NCBI GenBank assembly: GCA_964452775.1
Contig: CAYVQP010000077.1
Span: forward strand, 1 to 18,216
Reading direction: 5' to 3'
DNA length: 18,216 bases
Origin: JACKCB01 sp964452775
GTDB lineage: Bacteria; Chloroflexota; Anaerolineae; Promineifilales; Promineifilaceae
Shown: positions 6,657 through 14,090 of the stretch, in pieces
How the letters are laid out: each line of letters starts with the position of its first letter
Position numbering within the stretch: position 1 is the stretch's first letter
The notes under the pieces: generated by a model
Database searches by the model: none
What the model saw: the letters and a program-made list of their open reading frames with translations, nothing else
Told to the model about the DNA's origin: nothing
Made by a program: the position numbers and the translations under genes

Positions 6657-8310
6657 TCAGTGTCCATGTTGAGATGGGGGACGACGCACCGCCACCCGAA
6701 AACCGAGGAAGTCGACCGGGTGGCTCGGGGAGCACCAGTCGCGGTACGCCGCGCGCGAGGCCACGGTAGTGGCCCCACGACCCGCCGCGCAAGGCGCGAG
6801 AATCGCCGGATTCGTCCACCCTGGTGTCCTCCGGCTTGCGGTACTTATTCCGGCACCATTCCCACACATTGCCGCTCATATCGTACAGGTCCAGCACCGG
6901 TTGCCGGCCGGCCGGGAAGCGGCCCACGTCCGATGTCTCCTTCAGGCTGGTTTCGTCGTAGTTGGCGTGCTGCGGCGTGATCTCGTCGCCCCAGGGATAG
7001 ATACGATTGTCCACCCGCCCATTGCCGGCATAGCGCACCGCCACTTCCCATTCAAACTCGTGCGGCAGGTCTATCTCTTCGCTCGCGCTGATGGTGCCGG
7101 CCGCCTTCAGATGGTGATCCAGCCAGCGACAGAAAGCGATCGCCTGGTACCAGGTAACCCACTCCCGCGGCCGGTTGGGCCCCGACCAGCGCGGCGTAGA
7201 AACATTCTTCTTGTACTTCTCATTCTTCGGCATACCCCGCCACCAGCGCGGGTCGTCCACGTCCGGCGCGTTGATAAAACAATCGAACTGGGCGTTGGTG
7301 ACCGGGTACTTCGCCAGGCGATACGGGCCGGCGATGGAGATCGTCTGCGCCGGGAAGCTGTCCCGGGCCTCGCTGTCGCCGCCGATGATGTACTTCCCGA
7401 CCGGCACTTCGCCGCCCCAGGCGATGTCCGGCAGGCTGGCGCGCAGCGCGGCCAGCGCCGCCCGAAAGGCGGCCGTCATCCCCGTCGCCGATTGCGGCCG
7501 CTCCTGCGGCGCAACGGCCAGCGCGGACTGCAACACACTCCTAATCTGGTGAGACGTCTCGGAAGGCAGCCGGGCGATCAGTCGTTCGCGCGATGCGTTC
7601 ACAGTCTGGTAGTCAATGCTTCTGACCGATTCGCCCTTGAACAGCCGCTCGCCGGTCAACATCTGGAAGAGGGTGACCGCCAGTCCAAAGACGTCGGCGG
7701 CCGGCCCCACGGCGCCCAATTCCGGTTCGAGCTGCTCGGGGGCCATGTAGCCGGCCGTGCCCATGGCCACTTTGGCGTCGCTGACCAGCGGGCGTACGGA
7801 GCGACTGCTGCTGATCAGCTTGGCCAAGCCCAAGTCGGTCAGTACCGGCCGGCCGTCGGCGGCGAAGAGGATGTTCTGCGGCTTGATGTCGCGGTGAATC
7901 AGGCCGGCAGCGTGGGCGTAGTCCAACGCCCCGGCAATCGGCTCCAGGATCACCAGCGCTTCGACCAGCGAGTATGGTCCGTGCTCTTTCAGCCTGCGCG
8001 ACAGGTCGCCGCCCGGTAGATACACCATTACCAGGTAAAGCTGTGACCCTTCTATGCCGAAGTCATGAATGATGACAATGTTCACATGGCGCAGTCTGGC
8101 GACTTCCCCGGCCTCCAGGGAGAAGCGCTGCGCAAAAGCCGGCTCCCGCTCCACGATCAGCGGATCCAACAATTTCAGCGCCACCTCCCGACCCTGAAGG
8201 CGCAGGTCGCGCGCCTTCACCACCGTGGCAGAGCCGCCCCAGCCCAGTTCATCCAGTTTCGGTCGCCACCGGTATCTGTCGTTCAACGTAATCGGTTCAA
8301 CTTCGCTCAT
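6657..8310 (-). CDS. Ser/Thr kinase fused to FGE-sulfatase/C-type-lectin-like domain, with frameshift near the C-terminus
   Basis: Residues 10 to about 280 form a Hanks-type kinase: GWGGSATVV loop, K46, HRDIKPQN (139-146), DLG (159-161) and APE (190-192). Residues about 302-550 form a formylglycine-generating-enzyme-like domain: KYPVTNAQFDCF, the WYQAIAFCRWL helix, IYPWGDE, DLYDMSGNVWEWC, LRGGSWG. The frame breaks at R520 (about 6750): another frame continues the family ending (AYRDWCSPSHP then FLGFRVAV) and stops at 6657, whereas the nominal frame becomes proline-rich. Restoring two bases in the GC run near 6750-6756 gives LARAAYRDW and about 551 aa. The paired cysteines that active FGE enzymes carry after RGGS are absent, so the domain is probably a ligand sensor, not an enzyme. 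The start ATG overlaps the upstream stop (ATGA, 8307-8310). Paralog of the kinase at 597-1. Confidence 0.88.
6699..6774 (-). other. Candidate DGR variable region at the 3' end of the kinase-FGE gene
   Basis: After LRGGSW, the segment through LGFR matches the variable-region layout I know from diversity-generating retroelement targets with this fold: three, two, one, two, two and three variable positions between fixed residues. All 13 of those positions are NNC codons (GGC CAC TAC; GGC CTC; GAC; TGC TCC; AGC CAC; GTC GAC TTC), as expected if each derives from AAC in a template repeat by adenine mutagenesis. In the twelve codons just upstream only six end in C. The frameshift lies inside this block. 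No template repeat or reverse transcriptase was seen in the window, so this is a candidate only. Confidence 0.5.
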
Positions 8311-11300
8311 GCTGAATCTTCTCCTGCCGGCTGCCCTCCGCGCAGACCCGGCCGGCGCACATCAACCCGGTCCCCCTTCTGGCTACCGGCTTCCAGATTG
8401 TCGCCCTCCACCTTCTTCGCCTCGCCAGTGAAGAACTCTGCCTTTTCGGTGTAGACAATCGTGTAGTTGCCCGTCGCGCCCGGCAGCGGCGTCGGGTATT
8501 GCGACCCGCCCGGCTCCAATACCGTCACCTGGCCGCGGATCTTGCGCAGGATGTTCTGCCCGTCTTCTGCCGTGCAGCTTACTTCCATGTCCAGGGGCAC
8601 GCTGCCGGAAGCGTCCGGGTGAGGCCGGATGCGTACGTTAAGCGGTCGCTCGCTGCCCGGCCGCAAGCCATGTAACTCCTGCGTCACGCTCAGATCACCC
8701 TCAAAGTATTTGCTCTGGGTGCGAATGATAATCGCCGATGCCTGCCCAAAGCCGACATTCTTCACGCGCGCGCGCAACATGCTGTGCCGCCCGGCCACCA
8801 GCGCCCCGTCAGACTCAACCTCCACGGCAATGATCGGCCAACGGCGCAGGCGGCTCAACTCACGCCGGCACCAGGCGACCTTTTCTTCCGGGTCGTCGCT
8901 GCCGATATCATAATAGGTAGCCGCCTTCTCCCACAGGCCGGCTATCGCATGCGCCTCCCGGCCAATGGCTTCTTGTTGCACCGCCGCCCGTTCATAGGCC
9001 TGCGCGGCCGCCAGGTAGAGATCGCGGCGTTCGGCGGCGCTCGCCTCCTCAGCCAGTATCAGGCAGGCCTCCGCCTCGCGCTCAAACTCATCCAGCTCGT
9101 GGGCCAGGATGACCACCCGCTTCCAGTTGCCGCTCTCGGTGAGCAGGTCGAGCACCTTATGCGACTCGCCGGATAGTTCATAGAGCCGCGCCGTCTGCTC
9201 CAGGTCGCCGTGATGGCGCCACAACTCGGCGGCGGCGCTGTAATCGCCCGCTTCCTCCAGCAGCTGGGCCGCTTCCGGAAAGCGTTTCAATTGGGTCAAC
9301 AGCCCGGCCGCCCGGCGCAGGTCGCCTGCCTGCCGCCAGCCGTCAGCGGCCTTGTCCCACAGCTCGCCCTTCTCATACTGCTGCGCCGCTCGCTCCCAGT
9401 CGCCGGCCTCAATGTAACAGCGGGCGGCGTTCTCCCGGTCCGGCGGGTTCATCGCGCGATAGATCGCGGCGGCGGCCGGCCAATCGCCCAGCTCTTCGCA
9501 CACCCGCGCCGCCCAATCCAGCGCCTTCAACTGGGTGTAAAGCTCAAGCGCCCGCTTCAGTTGGCCCTGCTTGCGGTACAGGCGCGCCGCTTGCCACAGG
9601 TCGCCGGCCTGCTCATAGCAGCGCGCGGCCTCATCCGCTCGACCGGCCTCCAACCACGAGGCGGCGGCGTCCGGCCAGCGCCCGGCCTGCTCATAGACCC
9701 GCGCGGCCTCGTCATGACGATTGGCGGCCTGCCAGACGGCGGCGGCGGCTTCCGGCTGCCCCGCGTCGAGCAGCAATTGCGCGGCCGCTCCCCGCTGACC
9801 AGCTTCCGCCAGTAACGCGGCTGCCTCGTGCAGCATCTCCGCTTCTCGCAAGACAGCAACCGCACGCTCCAGCCGGCCTGCCTGGGCGTACAGCTGCGCG
9901 GCGGGCAAAGGCTGCTTCAACGCCAGATAGATGCGCGCCGCCCGCTCATGATTGCCGGCCCGAGCATGGCAGACGGCGGCCTGCGTCATGGCGCCTGCCC
10001 GCTCATACGCCTCGGCAGCCAGCGCCGGTTCCTTCAGCGCCTCGTAAAGCTCACCGGCGCGCAGGTGCTCGCCGGCCGCCGTCCATTCCTCAGCGGCCCG
10101 GCCGTTATCGTCCGCGCGGGAGAACATGGCCGCCGCCCGGCGGTGTCTCCCGGCCACAGAGTAGGCCTGGGCAGCCTGCGTATGCCGGCCAAGGTGCGCA
10201 TACAACTGGGCGGCGCGAAAGGGTTGGCCGGCGCGCAGCAAATCGTCCGCCGCCGCGGCCGGCTCACCCGCCAGCAGCGCGGAGAGACCGGCCATTTCCC
10301 AGCTCTCAGAGGCGCGATAGGTTTCAGCCGGGAGCAGCTCCGCAGGAGCGACGGCCGGCCGCCAGTCAATCGCTGCCACCACGCCATCCAGCAGACAAAA
10401 GCCGAGCGTTGCGCCGCTGACCGCCGGCGCGCAACGCACCTTCTCGCCTGCTTCTAATTGCCATTGAAGCGCACCGTCAATTGCATCCAGGGCATAAATC
10501 TGCCCGTCATCACAGCCGGCAATGATCAGCCCGGCATGCACCAGCAAAGGCGCTCTGAAATGGCTCGGCGCAGCAAAGCGCCAGATCAGCTCGCCTTCAA
10601 GCGGGTCGTAGGCATGGATCGCGTACTCTCTTGCCCCACCTGGGCTGACCGGCTCCTTCAGCGACACGTAAACAAGCGGCCCGGCTGCCGGCGGCACGGT
10701 GATGCCCCGCCCCGCCGGTCGCGACCAGAGCAGCTCCCCGGACCCGGCATCCAGGGCGACGAGCCGGCCGTCCCAAGAGACCACGAACAGCCGCCCATCG
10801 AACGCTGCCGGCGGGGTTGAGAGCCAGTTCTTTTCGCCGGCGGCTTCATATAAGACCCGTTGTCCGCCGTCGCTCGCCTCAATGCGGGTCAGCCGGTTGG
10901 TCCACCCGCCGATGAAGAAGGCATCCGCGGCGGCTGCCGGCCGGCCGGCAGCCCAGGAAGGCAGCCCGCTGTTTTCCCATTTCAACGCGCCGTCTTCAGC
11001 CGCCAGGTAGTACCCGCGCCCATTGCTGGCCGGGAAGAATAGCCGGTCCCCCAGGATGGCCGGTGAAGAGAGACTGTGCGCCGGGACATCAAAGCGCCAC
11101 TTCTCCGCGCCCGTATTTGCGTCCAGGGCAACCAGCTCGTTTTCCTCGCCGGTCGGCATTGGGCGCGTATCTTCCGCGGCGATCAGCAGCAAACCCTGAT
11201 GAAGCACCGGCTCTCGCGCCACACGCGGGCCGGTCAGTTCATGTTGCCAGATAATGTCGCCGCTGGCCGCCTGCAGGGCATAGACCACACCCTGCCGTCC

Positions 11301-11528
11301 TCTGCCGGCGATGTCCCTCTCGGTGCAGATGAAGTAGTGATCCCGGCCGGCCGCCAGACGTGTGTAGGGCGTCACCGGCGTGTTGGGCAGCCGGATGCGC
11401 CAGCGTTCAGCGCCCGGGGCGGCGCCGGCTATTGGCGCTTCCCAGTCGCATGCCGGGCATTTGCTCCGTCCATCAAGCCATGTATCGCAGCGCGGGCAGA
11501 AGAGAATTGGAGGTGCTGGAGCCGTCAT
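8307..11528 (-). CDS. Zinc ribbon / PQQ-type beta-propeller / 13-residue-repeat alpha-solenoid / CARDB-like giant protein
   Basis: 1073 aa from the ATG at 11528, with a GGGGA-type site close upstream; the in-frame TTG at 11549 lacks a ribosome-binding site. Domains: zinc ribbon at about 10-28 (CPRC and CPAC); a PQQ-type propeller at about 40-390 with repeated phrases such as VYALQAASGDIIW, LVALDAGSGELLW and IYALDAIDGALQW; then an alpha-solenoid at 413-804; a helical linker; and an Ig/CARDB-like domain at about 895-1004 (LRARVKNVGFGQASAI). The solenoid consists of about 30 consecutive units of 13 residues, consensus AAxLYxxAGxxxx, with one 2-residue insertion. No TM or signal peptide. Propeller followed by alpha-solenoid is the order of eukaryotic coatomer and IFT proteins. 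It lies between the Snf7-like gene (34 bp) and the kinase (4-bp overlap). It shares its core with the 856-aa protein at 18054. Probably a scaffold; function not known. Confidence 0.88.
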   Translation of the reverse strand: MTAPAPPILFCPRCDTWLDGRSKCPACDWEAPIAGAAPGAERWRIRLPNTPVTPYTRLAAGRDHYFICTERDIAGRGRQGVVYALQAASGDIIWQHELTGPRVAREPVLHQGLLLIAAEDTRPMPTGEENELVALDANTGAEKWRFDVPAHSLSSPAILGDRLFFPASNGRGYYLAAEDGALKWENSGLPSWAAGRPAAAADAFFIGGWTNRLTRIEASDGGQRVLYEAAGEKNWLSTPPAAFDGRLFVVSWDGRLVALDAGSGELLWSRPAGRGITVPPAAGPLVYVSLKEPVSPGGAREYAIHAYDPLEGELIWRFAAPSHFRAPLLVHAGLIIAGCDDGQIYALDAIDGALQWQLEAGEKVRCAPAVSGATLGFCLLDGVVAAIDWRPAVAPAELLPAETYRASESWEMAGLSALLAGEPAAAADDLLRAGQPFRAAQLYAHLGRHTQAAQAYSVAGRHRRAAAMFSRADDNGRAAEEWTAAGEHLRAGELYEALKEPALAAEAYERAGAMTQAAVCHARAGNHERAARIYLALKQPLPAAQLYAQAGRLERAVAVLREAEMLHEAAALLAEAGQRGAAAQLLLDAGQPEAAAAVWQAANRHDEAARVYEQAGRWPDAAASWLEAGRADEAARCYEQAGDLWQAARLYRKQGQLKRALELYTQLKALDWAARVCEELGDWPAAAAIYRAMNPPDRENAARCYIEAGDWERAAQQYEKGELWDKAADGWRQAGDLRRAAGLLTQLKRFPEAAQLLEEAGDYSAAAELWRHHGDLEQTARLYELSGESHKVLDLLTESGNWKRVVILAHELDEFEREAEACLILAEEASAAERRDLYLAAAQAYERAAVQQEAIGREAHAIAGLWEKAATYYDIGSDDPEEKVAWCRRELSRLRRWPIIAVEVESDGALVAGRHSMLRARVKNVGFGQASAIIIRTQSKYFEGDLSVTQELHGLRPGSERPLNVRIRPHPDASGSVPLDMEVSCTAEDGQNILRKIRGQVTVLEPGGSQYPTPLPGATGNYTIVYTEKAEFFTGEAKKVEGDNLEAGSQKGDRVDVRRPGLRGGQPAGEDSA
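9117..10292 (-). repeat. In-frame tandem array encoding about thirty 13-residue helical repeats
   Basis: Codes for residues 413-804 of the 1073-aa protein. Each unit is 39 bp and starts with Ala-Ala, has an aromatic or Leu at position 5, and Ala-Gly at positions 8-9. The phase is kept across all units except one with two extra residues (AAAIYRAMNPPDREN). The DNA copies are diverged, so this is an old amplification maintained as protein structure, not a recent satellite. Confidence 0.85.
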
Positions 11529-11562
11529 GCTTCCCCGGATCCCAAACAATCAGGTCGGCGCG

Positions 11563-12141
11563 CTAAGAACCCATTTCACTGCGCAAGGCCAGCAGGCGCT
11601 CGTCCATATCCGTGCCGTAGAGGTTCTCCAGGTCGGTCCGGATCTCGCCCTGCAGGTCTTCAAGCTCGTAACGGTCAGAGCGCTCCGGCGGATAGATGCT
11701 CACTTCGGCCATTTCCATGAACATATCCAGGCGCTGTTCCAGGTCCTGGGCTTGCGCGATGCCTCTTTCGAGTTGGCCCTGTACTTTGACCAGGTCGGCC
11801 GGTTTCGAGCCGGCCAGCAAGGAGGCGCTTACCGCCTGCAAGGAGCCGAAGAATTCGCCGGTCATCTGCACCTGGTCGCGGCGAGCCTCTACCATCTCCA
11901 GACTCAGCAGATAGCGTTCCCAGCGATTAATATCGTCCCGGGTCCAGAGCACCTGTTTGCCGATCTGGTAAAACTGCTTTTCATCGCCCAAATGCAGCGC
12001 CCGCTTTCCCAGCACGAGCAGCCGGCGTTCCATCTGTCGCTGCTTGTCTATGTAGTGCTGGATGCGCAGCTTGCCCTGGCGCACCTGAAAACTGCGCTCC
12101 ATCTCTTTCTGCCGTCGTCGCTTTTCCAGCCATCCGCCCAT
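11563..12141 (-). CDS. Snf7/ESCRT-III-like coiled-coil protein with C-terminal MIM1-like motif
   Basis: 192 aa; ATG at 12141 with GGGAGA 7 nt upstream, 15 bp after the AAA ATPase stop. The layout fits ESCRT-III (Snf7/CHMP) proteins: a short N-terminal segment with a strongly basic run (KRRRQK, 7-12), a long hairpin of two helices (about 20-110) with the characteristic RALHLGDEKQFYQIGKQ turn region, further helices at about 113-148, an acidic linker, and a C-terminal helix. The last helix, M179-R187 (MDERLLALR), fits the MIT-interacting motif MIM1, L-x-x-R-L-x-x-L-K/R, with Met at the first position. The adjacent AAA protein has an MIT domain, so the two are predicted to bind. ESCRT-III proteins polymerise on membranes to bend or cut them. 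PspA/Vipp1 is the usual bacterial branch; the MIM1-like tail is not a PspA feature. Assignment is from motif reading. Confidence 0.72.
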   Translation of the reverse strand: MGGWLEKRRRQKEMERSFQVRQGKLRIQHYIDKQRQMERRLLVLGKRALHLGDEKQFYQIGKQVLWTRDDINRWERYLLSLEMVEARRDQVQMTGEFFGSLQAVSASLLAGSKPADLVKVQGQLERGIAQAQDLEQRLDMFMEMAEVSIYPPERSDRYELEDLQGEIRTDLENLYGTDMDERLLALRSEMGS

Positions 12142-12156
12142 ACTCTTTCTCCCTGG

Positions 12157-13311
12157 TTATTCCAGTTCAGCGGCCCAGTTTTCGAATCGGGCTACTTCCA
12201 CATCGCTTGTACCCGGCCGGACGCGTTGCAACGCCTTCCGAAAGTCATCGGCCGTCAGCGGACTCACCTGCACCTGGTAAGCCCCGATGGCGGCGGGACC
12301 GGCGTCCACAATCTGGTGCATCTCCGGGTTTGAACGCTCAATCATGCCGCTGATTGCTTCCTTGCACAGACGAGCTACCTCCCGGCCGGAGTAGCCCCGC
12401 GTTTGCTCAACCAGCCCGGCCACTTTCACCTTCAACTGGTGTCCCTTCAGGTTCAACTCCAATATCTGCCGGCGAGCGGCGTCGTCCGGCAGCGGGATGT
12501 GAATCTTCTTCTCAAAGCGGCTGAGCATCGCCTTGTCAATATCCCAGGGCGTGTTGGTGGCGGCGATGGTTAGGACGTAGGCGTCGTCATCCTTACTCGC
12601 CAACCCATCCAATTCAGCCAACAGCGTGGAGATGATGCGCCGCTCCGCGCCGCTCTCACCGCTGCCGCGGGGCGGCGTCAGGGCGTCAAACTCATCCAGA
12701 AAGATGACTGACGGGGTTCGCGCCCGCGCTTCGGCAAAGAGCGCGGCGATCAAGCGGGTTGACTCGCCGAAATACTTGGAGACCAGGTCGCTGACCTTCA
12801 CGCTAAAGAAAGTTGCGGAGAGGCCGTTGGAGGTGGCCGCCGCCAATAATGTCTTGCCGGTACCCGGCGGGCCATAGAACAACATCGTCCGCCAGCCGCC
12901 CAGTTGCACGCCGGCCGGCTTGCGGGCTACCGACAGGCCGTAGGCGATCTTGATTGCCCGCTTCGTCTCCTCCAGCCCGGCGATGTCGTCCCAGGTGATG
13001 GCCGACCGGTCAATCAGCCGGACGACGGCATCGCTGTAATCCGCCTCGGCCACATCCCCTTCCGGCGATGAGCGCGGCAGCGAGCCGCTTTCCAGGCGTT
13101 CAGCCCGGGCCAGGTGCTCGTGGGCGCGGCCCAGCCAGCGCTTGCGGCCGGCCGGGGTCAGGTGTTCGACATATCGCCGCAGCAGTTCGGCGCAGCGGCG
13201 GTGCGCCTGGGCCGCCTGACGGTAATCCTCGCGTCCCTCATAAGCCTTTGCCTGGCGACTCGTCTTTTCGTAGTCCGCCCAGATGATGCCGCTCATATCA
13301 ACTGTGGGCAT
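12157..13311 (-). CDS. MIT-domain AAA ATPase, Vps4/CdvC-like
   Basis: 384 aa; ATG at 13311 after GAGGTGG. Residues about 8-76 form an MIT-like three-helix domain (AKAYEGREDYRQAAQAHRRC through HLARAERLE), followed by a linker and an AAA module: WDDIAGLEETKRAI at 107-120, Walker A GPPGTGKT 147-154, pore loop SKYFGES 178-184, Walker B IFLDE 203-207, sensor-1 ATN 251-253, and SRFEKKIHIPLP 264-275, almost the Vps4 signature. The arginine finger is R265; the usual second Arg is Ser. There is no obvious beta-domain insertion, as in archaeal CdvC-type proteins. The C-terminal helix (RFENWAAELE) is typical of the meiotic AAA clade. Predicted to disassemble or remodel ESCRT-III-like polymers by threading their tails. 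It sits between two ESCRT-III-like genes. Domain calls are strong; substrate pairing is inference from the MIM1-like motif next door. Confidence 0.93.
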   Translation of the reverse strand: MPTVDMSGIIWADYEKTSRQAKAYEGREDYRQAAQAHRRCAELLRRYVEHLTPAGRKRWLGRAHEHLARAERLESGSLPRSSPEGDVAEADYSDAVVRLIDRSAITWDDIAGLEETKRAIKIAYGLSVARKPAGVQLGGWRTMLFYGPPGTGKTLLAAATSNGLSATFFSVKVSDLVSKYFGESTRLIAALFAEARARTPSVIFLDEFDALTPPRGSGESGAERRIISTLLAELDGLASKDDDAYVLTIAATNTPWDIDKAMLSRFEKKIHIPLPDDAARRQILELNLKGHQLKVKVAGLVEQTRGYSGREVARLCKEAISGMIERSNPEMHQIVDAGPAAIGAYQVQVSPLTADDFRKALQRVRPGTSDVEVARFENWAAELE

Positions 13312-13347
13312 CTTTCCACCTCATGTTCCACGGCCGATCAGATGTTT

Positions 13348-13405
13348 CCCATGGGCCTGCCGGAGCGCTGCTCCGCTTGCGCCGCGCCGCGGCCAGGCCC
13401 ATGGG
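13348..13405 (-). promoter_or_regulatory. Large hairpin between the ESCRT-III-like and AAA genes
   Basis: A perfect 12-bp inverted repeat, CCCATGGGCCTG at 13348-13359 and CAGGCCCATGGG at 13394-13405, encloses 34 nt that hold a second perfect stem (CGGAGC-GCT-GCTCCG, 13361-13375). No U-tract follows on the transcript, so it is not an intrinsic terminator. It occupies most of the 110-bp spacer. Possible roles are mRNA 3'-end protection, partial attenuation or RNA processing that sets the ratio of polymer-forming protein to ATPase (inference). Confidence 0.8.
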
Positions 13406-13421
13406 GCTACCTGGTTGCTGC

Positions 13422-14030
13422 TCAGAGTTCACCGAGCGGCGCTTCCAGGTCGTCATCTTCCTTCGCCAGCAAGGTGTTCAGTTCCTCGACGGAACCGCCC
13501 TGCTGGAACATGGCCATGATGGAAGCGACTTCCGGGTCTTCTCCGATCTCGCTGGCCAGGTTCATGGAGCTGGAGACGCGGGTCAACATATCTTCCAGTT
13601 TGCCCACGTTCAGCTCGCCGTCTATGCTGGCCTTCTCGATCCAGTTGTCCAGCTCTTCGAGGTCCATGTTGTTGATGATGCCGAACAAGCCGGACTGTTC
13701 CAGCTCCCGCTTGCTCTGCTTGAGGTAGATGAAGTTGTTGATGGCCTGCAGCTGCTTGGAGATGGTGCGCAGCTTGCGGTCAGACATCTTCACCCGGTGG
13801 TCGACCCCGACGATGCGTTGGGCGATACTGCGCTGGCGATGAACGGAACCGGCGGCGTTCTGCCCCTCCTGGAAGAGCGATTTCTTCTCGTCCTCCAGGC
13901 CGTCGATCTCCAGCACCAACTTCTTCTCTTGCTGCTGCAGCCGAATTTGCTCCCGGCGCAGGTCCTCCAGGCTGATGTCATCCAGCGTGCGCGGACTTTT
14001 GGAGAATCTATCCCTAATCCAATCTAACAT
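13422..14030 (-). CDS. Coiled-coil protein, probable ESCRT-III superfamily member
   Basis: 202 aa. The start is the ATG at 14030, because a full AGGAGG lies 8 nt upstream; an upstream in-frame start at 14066 would place this ribosome-binding site inside the gene. The N-terminus MLDWIRDRFSKSP looks like a short amphipathic helix. Two long helices follow (about 20-57 and 62-112) with a GQNAAG-containing turn, then shorter helices (about 113-160), an acidic and Met/Gln-rich linker, and a C-terminal helix (VEELNTLLAK) with an acidic tail. This arrangement parallels Snf7/CHMP and archaeal CdvB proteins. No MIM1- or MIM2-like motif is evident. The neighbouring Vps4-like and Snf7-like genes support an ESCRT-III role, but I could not align it as convincingly as the 192-aa protein; a generic coiled-coil protein remains possible. 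Confidence 0.55.
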   Translation of the reverse strand: MLDWIRDRFSKSPRTLDDISLEDLRREQIRLQQQEKKLVLEIDGLEDEKKSLFQEGQNAAGSVHRQRSIAQRIVGVDHRVKMSDRKLRTISKQLQAINNFIYLKQSKRELEQSGLFGIINNMDLEELDNWIEKASIDGELNVGKLEDMLTRVSSSMNLASEIGEDPEVASIMAMFQQGGSVEELNTLLAKEDDDLEAPLGEL

Positions 14031-14059
14031 GAGCTTTGCCTCCTGTTTAATGATATGGC

Positions 14060-14073
14060 GGCGCAATCGCGCC
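14060..14073 (-). promoter_or_regulatory. Small GC hairpin upstream of the coiled-coil gene
   Basis: GGCGC-AATC-GCGCC on the plus strand is a perfect 5-bp stem with 4-nt loop in the 60-bp spacer between the regulator stop and the AGGAGG of the next gene. There is no U-tract, so it is not a terminator. It could influence translation or mark an mRNA processing site. Confidence 0.5.
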
Positions 14074-14090
14074 GGTTGCCAGACACGAAA

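Noticed and set aside
4546..6774. A complete diversity-generating retroelement
   Set aside because: A candidate variable region and an Avd-family gene are present, but no reverse transcriptase and no template repeat can be seen, and a two-TM SPFH gene lies between them. Only a trans-acting DGR remains possible.
6657..7410. Active formylglycine-generating enzyme
   Set aside because: The domain has the fold motifs (NVWEW, RGGSW, GFR), but the paired cysteines of active FGEs after RGGS are not present; a binding/sensor role is more likely.
9117..10292. CRISPR-like or satellite DNA repeat
   Set aside because: The 39-bp period reflects a protein repeat; DNA units are diverged, in frame and without spacers.
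13348..13405. Intrinsic terminator after the coiled-coil gene
   Set aside because: The stem is strong but no run of U follows in the transcript direction.
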